Positions 51,899-58,213 of a DNA stretch of 64,000 bases are shown piece by piece (position 1 is the first letter of the stretch; every line of letters begins with the position of its first letter). A model generated the notes under the pieces. It was not told the DNA's origin, did not search any database, and saw only the letters and a program-made list of their open reading frames with translations. The position numbers were made by a program, and so were the translations under genes. The DNA comes from Xanthomonas sp. Leaf131 (lineage in GTDB: Bacteria > Pseudomonadota > Gammaproteobacteria > Xanthomonadales > Xanthomonadaceae): NCBI RefSeq assembly GCF_001423495.1, contig NZ_LMOG01000004.1, positions 62,001-126,000 on the forward strand. The letters are read 5' to 3'.

Positions 51899-52113
51899 TG
51901 GCGCACCTCGGCGAGGTCGGCATTGATGCTGGAAATGGCGGCCTCGACATCGGCCAGGGTCAGTGCCTCGGGTGCTTTGCCCGTGGCTTGCAGCTTCGCC
52001 TGCAGGGCGAGCCAGGCGGTGTGGTTCCAGTCGAGGGTGTCGGCGATTAGGCCGAAGAAATAGGCGATCTGGCGCGCGGCGGATGCGGGCGCTTCTTGAG
52101 CGTCGTAGGACAT
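51895..52113 (-). CDS. Small phage protein of unknown function
   Basis: A 72-residue protein (MSYDAQEAPASAARQIAYFFG; LTLADVEAAISSINADLAEV), helical throughout. The ATG at 52113 has GAGGAAA seven bases upstream; a second ATG at 52146 would add 11 residues. It is the first gene of the ten-gene run that leads to the integrase. Confidence 0.6.
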   Translation of the reverse strand: MSYDAQEAPASAARQIAYFFGLIADTLDWNHTAWLALQAKLQATGKAPEALTLADVEAAISSINADLAEVRQ

Positions 52114-52139
52114 GCGGGTTTCCTCATGTTTGGGGAAAT

Positions 52140-52358
52140 CCGTCATCCCGACGCCAATCGGGGTGACGGACGGTACGCGGTTGGCGTGCCGGCATGAGGA
52201 CCGGTGGGCCTTGCGGCCCCCGCGCACCGCCCGCCATAAAGCTGGCCGGCATGCGCCCGCGTCGATGCGGGCGATAAAAAAGCGCCATACATCGATCGAT
52301 GGGCGCTGGTGCGCCTCATGTTCCGGGACGCCAATCCCGGTCGCCGATTTTGCGGCGA
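52140..52358 (-). ncRNA. Hairpin-rich intergenic region, candidate structured RNA or replication site
   Basis: Six non-overlapping hairpins fit in 220 bases: 52140-52169 (12-base arms, one mismatch), 52206-52219, 52254-52273, 52281-52307, 52323-52340 and 52341-52358. The first and fifth have the same six-base loop, CGCCAA on the plus strand or TTGGCG on the minus strand, closed by A-T. The region lies between the primase gene and the small-gene run and holds no credible protein gene. It could be a leader RNA, an attenuator or an origin; the sequence does not decide. Confidence 0.45.
52275..52307 (-). terminator. Terminator-like hairpin downstream of the primase gene
   Basis: On the minus strand AGCGCC pairs with GGCGCT around a 15-base loop and is followed directly by a run of six T. 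The loop contains ATCGATCGAT, itself palindromic. It lies about 130 bases after the primase stop and may end or attenuate that transcript. Confidence 0.6.
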
Positions 52359-52433
52359 CGGGGTAATGGTTGCTCCGCTCCCGGGTTGATGTCAATGAAA
52401 ATTTCCCAAAATTTCCCACCTGTGCGAGGGCGC

Positions 52434-55130
52434 TCATTTCTGGAACACCCAACACTTGACCGTGGTGCCGACACCCGTCAGATCGTCCTTGAGGACAGCG
52501 CTGTTGACGGCCACGTTCGCGCCGATGAATTTGTGCCGGCGCGAATCACCGAGCAGCGCACGCAGCACCTTGAGATCGGGCACGGCTTGGCTGAACTGCG
52601 CAGCCCGCGCAGCGAAGTGGTTGAGGTTGATCGCAATCCGCTGTGCATCGCGGCTGTGATTGACCACGGCTTTGCCGTGTCCCGTGGCTTCGAGGTACTC
52701 GTAGACCTCCCAAAATTCGTTGACCATCGCGTGGTCGGCGCTGATCGCCTTCTGCCGTTCCAGCGCCATGTCCAACAACGCGAGCCGCGTCTGCTCCACC
52801 ATCTCGTCCGGGATAGCGATGACTAGGCGCAGGCAGTCGAACAGCGCCAGCATCTGCGCGTGGTTCTTGATAACGCGCTCGAGGCGGAGATCCTGCTGAG
52901 CACGTAGCTTGGCCTCGAATACCTTCACGCGCTCGGCGAACAGATCGAGGATGGCGCGCTCCTGCCGAACGGCACGCACGAGGAAATGGCTGACTTCTTC
53001 GACCTGCAGCGCGTTGAGGTTGTCGGCCGCAATGCGGCTTTCGGTGGTGACCTGCGGCCGTTTGAAATGCAGCTTGACGATGCGCGTCAGGATTGCTTCG
53101 CTGGCGTCCACGGCAGCGTTCTGGGTGATCACGATGGTGCCGCGAAATGGCGGCTCGTAGGTCTCGTTGCCGCCGTTGCGCACGCCGCGTGTCGCCAGGG
53201 TGCCGCCGCCGAAGAAGTCCTTCAGCTCATCCCACTCGAACGTCTTGGAGTGCGCTTTGTCTGGCTCGCTGCGGTCCGCCTCCAGCAGAACGACGGGCAT
53301 ACCTGACACCTGGCCCATGGCGCGGGCACGGCCGGCCTTGGACGACTTGGCAGGGTCGAAGCCCTCGTAGTCTGAGCGGCCCAGCAGCTTCCACAGGAAC
53401 GTCAGCAGCGTAGTCTTGCCGGCGCCGGCCTCACCGGTGGCTTCAAGGAAGGGAAAGCTCTTGTGCCCAGTGCGGATCTGTTCGGCGAACAGTGAGCCAA
53501 ACCAGAACGTCATTGCGACCATGCCGTGTGTGCCGAAGCACTGCCACAGCCATGGCAGCCAATCCACGCGGAACGCCTCGGCGTCGCGCTGGATCTCGAG
53601 GCGGATGGATTTCTGCGTGGTCTTCAGGCGCAGCTTGTCGAACTCGAAATAGTCCTCCTCGTTGGCTGTCACCAGCTCGCCGTCGCGCACGGCAATATCG
53701 CCGAGCAGATAGGCGCGGTGTTCCTTGCTGTAGCCGACGAAATCAATAGCGTCCACCGTCTTGATCGCCTCGGTCTGCTCTTCGATTAGACGGTCCAGCT
53801 GGTGGCCGCTGCCGGTGAACATGGCGCCGGCGGCCAGGGAGATGAGTCGCTTCTTGAACTCGGAGGCACTGGCGACATGCCCACCTGTAAAGGTGCCTTT
53901 GACGCTGGGGCCGTCGTGCGGAAAGTCGACACGGAAGTAGTACCAGCTTTCGTCGGTGACCTCCTGGCGCTGGAAATACAGAGCCTCCGGGTAACAGTTG
54001 GCAATCTTCTGGACAGAGCAAGCGGCCCGCTTGATCTTCCGCAGATCCTCGGCTTGCAAGTCGTCCGCATCGTCCGCGTCGACGTCCCCCAACTTCTCTT
54101 TGCGCAGCTTGTCGAAGCGCTGGGTGTCGAAGTCGAACCAGTACAGGCGGGAGCGGTACTCCAGCCAGAAGTCGTTACGGCCGTCGTGCTCGAACATCAG
54201 CAGTCCTTTGTCCACCGCGGTGCGGGCCACGAGCAGGTCGCCCTGGTAGCGTGCTTCCTTGACGTCGTTGTCCCACTGTTTGGGATCATCGGAAGCGATC
54301 GCGCGCAGATGCAGGTCGTTCCAGTCGGTTTTTTTGCCGTCGCGCTGGACGATCTGCGCGGCCCGCGAGTCGAAGCCCAGCGCCTGGGCGCGCTTGATGT
54401 GCTTGTGCGTGTACGCACGGGCGCCTGGCTCGTTGTCCAGTGCCCATACAAGCGTCGGAAGATCGGCCATGCGTGCCTTGGACAGCTCGCGCAGTGATTC
54501 TTCTGGGAATGCGTTGGAAGACATGGCGGATACGGCGCACACGCCGTGCTGCAGGAGCGCGATCGCATCAAAGATGCCCTCAACGATCCACACCTCGCGT
54601 GCCGTCTGCATGGCTGCCAGCGAGGCAGGCGCCGCCCACCATACCCCTGCATAGCTCTGACCTGGCGCAAAGCGCGCCTTCTGCTTGCCGAATCGGTGCG
54701 GACGATCGATTAGCCGTTCCCACCAGCCGCCCTTGACCAGCGGAAAGCGCACGGTCGCAGTGCCGGCGCTGATCTTGCGATCGTAGTGGCTGTCCTGGCT
54801 GTAGAGGCCCTTGAGCGGCGCCAAATCAAAACCGCGCGAGAACTGCAGGTAAGCGTCGGCCGCAGCATTGGGCGCCGCAGCCGTTGGCTGGAAGCGCTTG
54901 GACCAGTCGTCGAACAGGTCGTCGTATAGATCCTTGACGTGCAGTTCGCGGCCGCACTTGGACTGACGGCCGCATTTCACGACCCACGGCTTGAGATGGT
55001 GGGTGTAGAGCTCTTTCTTGCTGCACGACGGGCATTTGCCGCCGCGCATGTACTCGGTACCACTACGGTGCTTGAGTCCGTAATCCCGTTCCAGCCGGGA
55101 CAGCACCTGTTGTCGCAGATCCTCTTGCAT
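52434..55130 (-). CDS. Phage replication protein: zinc-finger Toprim primase with P-loop helicase-like domain
   Basis: An 898-residue protein that probably starts phage DNA replication. The N-terminus has a primase-type zinc finger (C33, C36, C53, C59 in CPSC...VKCGRQSKCG). A Toprim-like region follows (VWIVEGIFDAIALL near 185; LVWALDN near 235). Walker A GEAGAGKT has K572, with a likely Walker B in MPVVLLEADRSEP. It replaces the gene A rolling-circle initiator of P2 itself, so this prophage pairs P2-type tail genes with a different replication module. Confidence 0.85.
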   Translation of the reverse strand: MQEDLRQQVLSRLERDYGLKHRSGTEYMRGGKCPSCSKKELYTHHLKPWVVKCGRQSKCGRELHVKDLYDDLFDDWSKRFQPTAAAPNAAADAYLQFSRGFDLAPLKGLYSQDSHYDRKISAGTATVRFPLVKGGWWERLIDRPHRFGKQKARFAPGQSYAGVWWAAPASLAAMQTAREVWIVEGIFDAIALLQHGVCAVSAMSSNAFPEESLRELSKARMADLPTLVWALDNEPGARAYTHKHIKRAQALGFDSRAAQIVQRDGKKTDWNDLHLRAIASDDPKQWDNDVKEARYQGDLLVARTAVDKGLLMFEHDGRNDFWLEYRSRLYWFDFDTQRFDKLRKEKLGDVDADDADDLQAEDLRKIKRAACSVQKIANCYPEALYFQRQEVTDESWYYFRVDFPHDGPSVKGTFTGGHVASASEFKKRLISLAAGAMFTGSGHQLDRLIEEQTEAIKTVDAIDFVGYSKEHRAYLLGDIAVRDGELVTANEEDYFEFDKLRLKTTQKSIRLEIQRDAEAFRVDWLPWLWQCFGTHGMVAMTFWFGSLFAEQIRTGHKSFPFLEATGEAGAGKTTLLTFLWKLLGRSDYEGFDPAKSSKAGRARAMGQVSGMPVVLLEADRSEPDKAHSKTFEWDELKDFFGGGTLATRGVRNGGNETYEPPFRGTIVITQNAAVDASEAILTRIVKLHFKRPQVTTESRIAADNLNALQVEEVSHFLVRAVRQERAILDLFAERVKVFEAKLRAQQDLRLERVIKNHAQMLALFDCLRLVIAIPDEMVEQTRLALLDMALERQKAISADHAMVNEFWEVYEYLEATGHGKAVVNHSRDAQRIAINLNHFAARAAQFSQAVPDLKVLRALLGDSRRHKFIGANVAVNSAVLKDDLTGVGTTVKCWVFQK

Positions 55131-55139
55131 CGAGCTTCC

Positions 55140-55352
55140 TTAAACGCCGAGCACGCGCCGAGGCGCAGGCGGAGATGTGGCGTTGTCGATCACGTGATAA
55201 GCGCCGCCTGCGCGACGGTGCGCATCAACTGCCGCTGCGAGCAGGCGCGCTTCTTCGTGCTTGGCGTGCGGAGCGACGCGCTGTGGGACATTGCTCGCCG
55301 CATCGACGAATCGCGGCTCCTGTGCGGTGAACCAACTATTTGCATGCCTCAC
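55140..55352 (-). CDS. Small phage protein of unknown function
   Basis: A 70-residue protein (MRHANSWFTAQEPRFVDAASNVPQRV; EEARLLAAAVDAHRRAGGAYHVID). Its ATG overlaps the stop of the upstream gene (ATGA), and the primase starts 10 bases after its stop. No family is recognised. Confidence 0.58.
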   Translation of the reverse strand: MRHANSWFTAQEPRFVDAASNVPQRVAPHAKHEEARLLAAAVDAHRRAGGAYHVIDNATSPPAPRRVLGV

Positions 55353-55621
55353 GAGCCAACCTCACTATTCGCGAGCTGGAGGTGGAACAGAACCGTGGCG
55401 GTGTCGGTCAGCACGACCAGGCGATCATCAGCAGAGGTCGCAAGTCCTTCCCGCATCAGCGTTGCAACGACGACCGCGCCAAAGCGCTGATCCGTGTCCG
55501 TCGGGGCTGTGCGGCCGATGTAGCCGTACTCGGTTTTCACCAACCCGCCGTGGATGAGGGCAACCTCCAGGCAAAGCTTCGCCGTGGGCGGCAATGCCGC
55601 CCAATCAAGGGTTTTTCGCAT
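55349..55621 (-). CDS. Small phage protein of unknown function
   Basis: A 90-residue protein (MRKTLDWAALPPTAKLCLEVALIHG; FGAVVVATLMREGLATSADD) that reads like a small winged-helix or other alpha/beta protein. No family is certain. It overlaps the next gene by ATGA and follows the Ogr-like gene after 10 bases. Confidence 0.6.
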   Translation of the reverse strand: MRKTLDWAALPPTAKLCLEVALIHGGLVKTEYGYIGRTAPTDTDQRFGAVVVATLMREGLATSADDRLVVLTDTATVLFHLQLANSEVGS

Positions 55622-55631
55622 TAGAAATGCC

Positions 55632-55952
55632 TCAGATGTGAGGGAAAAGCGGCTCGCCGCTGAGAGGAATCAGATCCAGCTGGCGGTCGCCCAACGACTC
55701 GCGGTAAGCCTGCAGCGCTTGTGCGCGCTCATATGCTGGTGTCGGTGGAAGCTCGCTGTGAGAGGTGGGCACACCGCTGGGGCTGGCAATACCAGTCAAT
55801 TCCGAATGCCCTGTATAGGTCGCGCCACACATCGGGTTCTCGCACACATAGGAGTCGTGCCGAAGAAACTTGTGCGCAAGGAAGCTTGTGCGTTTGATCA
55901 GCCTTGCACTGCACGCTTCGCAGCGAAAAACGATTTTCTTCCGACCAAACAT
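55632..55952 (-). CDS. Ogr/Delta-family zinc-finger late transcription activator
   Basis: A 106-residue protein whose N-terminal 55 residues match the Ogr/Delta family of P2-like phages: C11, C14, C37 and C42 in CEACSARLIKRTSF and YVCENPMCGATYTG, followed by a basic/polar stretch ending in IASPSG. Such proteins bind upstream of late promoters and recruit RNA polymerase through alpha. The ATG at 55952 is chosen for its strong AAGGGGGT ribosome site; a GTG six bases upstream is also possible. The 50-residue C-terminal extension is not typical. Confidence 0.8.
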   Translation of the reverse strand: MFGRKKIVFRCEACSARLIKRTSFLAHKFLRHDSYVCENPMCGATYTGHSELTGIASPSGVPTSHSELPPTPAYERAQALQAYRESLGDRQLDLIPLSGEPLFPHI

Positions 55953-55954
55953 GC

Positions 55955-56212
55955 TCACCCCCTTGAGCTTTTTGCGGTTGGGATTTGTGTGGCACTATTG
56001 GGTGGTGCCTTGAGACCCAATGCGATTGCCGCTTTGTGGGACTCGCCGTATTTGCCCTGAGAGCGGCCACGGAGAAGGTCATGTACCACCGACCGATCCA
56101 CGCCGTGCTGCCGTGCGAATGCCGAGACCGTAATGCCATTCGACTCAAGCCACTCTCGCGCCTGTTCCGGGCTGCGAGGCGTGAACTGCTGCATTTGACT
56201 CTTACGGGGCAT
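55955..56212 (-). CDS. BcepMu gp16-like phage DNA-binding protein (Cro-like)
   Basis: An 85-residue protein with a helix-turn-helix-like core (SPEQAREWLESNGITVSAFA; VVHDLLRGRSQGKYGESHKA), the pattern of the BcepMu gp16 family of phage-associated regulators. It is divergent from the XRE repressor and heads the early operon, the usual place of a Cro-type regulator. Its stop is 2 bases from the start of the Ogr-like gene. Confidence 0.75.
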   Translation of the reverse strand: MPRKSQMQQFTPRSPEQAREWLESNGITVSAFARQHGVDRSVVHDLLRGRSQGKYGESHKAAIALGLKAPPNSATQIPTAKSSRG

Positions 56213-56237
56213 GTGGCGGTTCCGTCTACTTTTGGGA

Positions 56238-56268
56238 ATTTTGTGGACTTAACTCAACATTGTCAAGT
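56238..56268 (-). promoter_or_regulatory. Early promoter overlapping a repressor-type palindrome
   Basis: On the minus strand a perfect TTGACA (56261-56266) is followed after 17 bases by CAAAAT (56238-56243), giving a start near 56232, about 20 bases before the gp16-like gene. The -35 lies inside an imperfect palindrome, ACTTAAC at 56247-56253 and GTCAAGT at 56262-56268 (one mismatch). A repressor bound there would block the promoter. Confidence 0.6.
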
Positions 56269-56282
56269 AAGGGAATGCCTGT

Positions 56283-56714
56283 ATGTCTGTAGGGAAACGC
56301 CTGAAGGAAGAGCGCAAGCGGTTAGGCCTCACCCAGGAAGAAATGGCCGTCCAACTTGGCTTGACGCGCTATGCGCAGTTGAATTTCGAGAAAGACGTCA
56401 ACCTGCCGGGCGGAGCGTACCTACTCGCCGCACTGGATCGTGGCGTGGACGTCATGTACGTGCTGTCTGGACACCGGGCGCAGTTGGATCCCCTAGATCG
56501 GCGTCTGCTCTCGTTGATCAAGAATGCGTCGCCTGCTGCGCGTAACGCAGCGCTCGCAGCGCTTGGTGCGTCTGCTGACAAAGCGATCTCAGGTGCCGGT
56601 CCAACTGTGGTACTCAACGACAGCGATGTGGGTCAAACGATCTCGACGACTGCGGTTATCGATCAGAGCAACATGCAGATCACTGTCGGCGGACGGAAAA
56701 AAAAGAAGTCTTGA
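56283..56714 (+). CDS. XRE-family phage repressor
   Basis: A 143-residue DNA-binding protein. Residues 4-58 are an XRE helix-turn-helix (LKEERKRLGLTQEEMAVQLG; YAQLNFEKD). The rest is helical, then polar, ending in GGRKKKKS, with no peptidase-type S24 domain. It is therefore a short CI-like repressor that is not expected to be self-cleaved by the LexA/RecA route. It is the only plus-strand prophage gene in the window and faces the early operon. Confidence 0.85.
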   Translation: MSVGKRLKEERKRLGLTQEEMAVQLGLTRYAQLNFEKDVNLPGGAYLLAALDRGVDVMYVLSGHRAQLDPLDRRLLSLIKNASPAARNAALAALGASADKAISGAGPTVVLNDSDVGQTISTTAVIDQSNMQITVGGRKKKKS

Positions 56715-56817
56715 TCAAGCTCAACATAGGACAGCTGGTCCTCGCAAAAGAGAGCGTTATCGGCAGCTGCCGGCATAGATGTAGAGATTGAAATTGCAAA
56801 GCAGGACAGCCGTCAAA

Positions 56818-56850
56818 AAAAAACCGCCGGTGCATAACCGGCGGTTTTTT
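56818..56850. terminator. Bidirectional terminator between repressor and cyclase genes
   Basis: A perfect 13-base stem (AAAAAACCGCCGG and its complement) with a seven-base loop TGCATAA. It has A-runs on one side and T-runs on the other, so it can stop the repressor transcript on the plus strand and the Pycsar-like transcript on the minus strand. The 150 bases between it and the cyclase stop show no supported gene. Confidence 0.92.
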
Positions 56851-56997
56851 AAGGTGTCGGCACGTGGCTCCCTGCGATCCTTTCGCCACCATCCTGGCAG
56901 CGCGAGATGACCTGACATCCGAGCTTAGAGTGCCTTGATTAGGTGCCTGAAATTGTCAGAAAAGTCTGATTCTGAAATAGGATTGTTGCTCCCCAGA

Positions 56998-57693
56998 TCA
57001 GGCGATAATGAATTCAAAGTTACTTCTGTAATGGTGTTTCCCAACATTGTCATATGGTCCACTCCATATGTCAGATCGGTTGTGCTGAAGCAGGTGCCCT
57101 GGAAGTCTGTCATAAACAGCTTTTGTGATGCGAGTTGGGAAGGCGTTATCTAACCCCGTGAAGCTGTTTAACTTGGCCGCATAGTTAGCTGCAGGCCCAA
57201 CCCACACGAGATCACTGTCCACTCGAACTCCAGTTTTAGCGGCAAGCACAGTTCCGGTATCTATACCAACTGTATGCTTTAAGCCCCAGTCTGTCGGCGC
57301 AAGTATTTTAAAGTACTGATCTATCTTCTTGACGGCGTGGAATATCTTTAGTGCCGAGATGACCGCGTTAGTCTCCTTGCCCTCACCTACATAGATCGAC
57401 ATTACACGATCGCCGTCATACGCCTGAATCGTTCCATCATTACTTTTGATGATCCTGGCGCAGCAGTGCAAGAAGGCTTTGTAGTAGCTGGCTGCTAACG
57501 TGTCAGAGAGAGTGTCTACCATTTCCGTGGATCGGTGGAGGTCGGCGTACAGAACGCAAGCGTCGATTCGCTTCCCCGTATTGCCAAAAGTCAATTCTTC
57601 AGGCGTGGGAGGTGTATGGCCATTTGGAATGTCACCCCAGTCTTCGGTTGCGAAGCTTATAATCTTGGCGTTTAGCTCATCCATTAACTGCAT
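56998..57693 (-). CDS. pycC: Pycsar-type nucleotide cyclase PycC (class III cyclase homolog)
   Basis: A 231-residue single class III cyclase domain. Metal-binding aspartates are D51 (VLYADLHRST) and D95 (DGDRVMSIY). In the base-recognition loop DLVWVGPAANYAAKLN, N170 is kept, but the position equivalent to the purine-selecting Asp is V163 and that of the transition-state Arg is K174. A stand-alone cyclase with these changes beside a DUF5706-type membrane gene fits a PycC uridylate or cytidylate cyclase. It starts 3 bases after the effector stop, with an AAGGA site inside that gene. Locally low G+C suggests recent transfer. The exact product is inferred. Confidence 0.83.
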   Translation of the reverse strand: MQLMDELNAKIISFATEDWGDIPNGHTPPTPEELTFGNTGKRIDACVLYADLHRSTEMVDTLSDTLAASYYKAFLHCCARIIKSNDGTIQAYDGDRVMSIYVGEGKETNAVISALKIFHAVKKIDQYFKILAPTDWGLKHTVGIDTGTVLAAKTGVRVDSDLVWVGPAANYAAKLNSFTGLDNAFPTRITKAVYDRLPGHLLQHNRSDIWSGPYDNVGKHHYRSNFEFIIA

Positions 57694-57696
57694 TTT

Positions 57697-58191
57697 CTAT
57701 CCTTTGGTTATTAATAGGGCTATAGCTGGAACCCAAGCTATCCCTGAAAGCTTTGCCAGTGTCAACGATCGGGTGACCCATTTGTACTTGGATACGGCAA
57801 TCTGCGAGTTGCGGTGGATTTGGTGTGCGTAATCACGCAGCAATTCCTCCGAATTTATTGCTATCAATTTTGAAAGGTATTCGCCGGCAGATAAATTCGC
57901 AATTTTCCCAAAGAAAATAATTGAGGACTCCGGGCCTGTGGTCCTTGCTCGGACGACCATGCTTCCGCACAAAACAGCGCCACACGCCAGAATCGCGGAT
58001 AAAACTGTCAAGGATGCTGCAAGCCATTCTACGATGTGCGCTTTTTCATAAGCGGCCGCAAGACCAGCAAGCAATGTAGTACTTGCAGCTACGGAAAAGG
58101 CTGCTTTGCTGTCTGCTGCATTTATCCACGTTATGTGCCTATCGAGCACAGATTTTGATAGTTCAGCTCGCTTTTCCGCATCCATAGTCAT
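57697..58191 (-). CDS. pycTM: Pycsar membrane effector (PycTM, DUF5706-type)
   Basis: A 164-residue membrane protein. The N-terminal signature HITWINAADSKAAFSVAAS leads into a hydrophobic pair at about 31-48 and 54-80. The soluble middle (SIIFFGKIANLSAGEYLS; NSQIAVSKYKWVTR) is typical of DUF5706, now known as the Pycsar effector TM family, and a last helix lies at 144-161. Such proteins damage the membrane when their cyclic pyrimidine nucleotide rises. The gene follows gene D by 22 bases and is coupled to the cyclase gene. A phage holin is a less likely reading, because holins lack the soluble middle part. Confidence 0.82.
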   Translation of the reverse strand: MTMDAEKRAELSKSVLDRHITWINAADSKAAFSVAASTTLLAGLAAAYEKAHIVEWLAASLTVLSAILACGAVLCGSMVVRARTTGPESSIIFFGKIANLSAGEYLSKLIAINSEELLRDYAHQIHRNSQIAVSKYKWVTRSLTLAKLSGIAWVPAIALLITKG

Positions 58192-58213
58192 CCCCGTGTC
58201 CGACCGTGGAAGA

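Noticed and set aside
56925-57113. Small frame overlapping the 3' end of the cyclase gene, considered as a frameshifted cyclase C-terminus
   Set aside because: The annotated frame ends in a plausible cyclase C-terminus (HYRSNFEFII) with no sign of a lost domain. The alternative frame has no family match.
57697-58191. Reading the membrane protein as a phage holin
   Set aside because: Its soluble middle part and the ADSKAAF signature fit the Pycsar effector family, and it is coupled to a cyclase gene rather than to an endolysin.
56283-58191. Reading the repressor and cyclase genes as a toxin-antitoxin pair
   Set aside because: They are on opposite strands, separated by a strong bidirectional terminator, and the repressor is paired with the early promoter.
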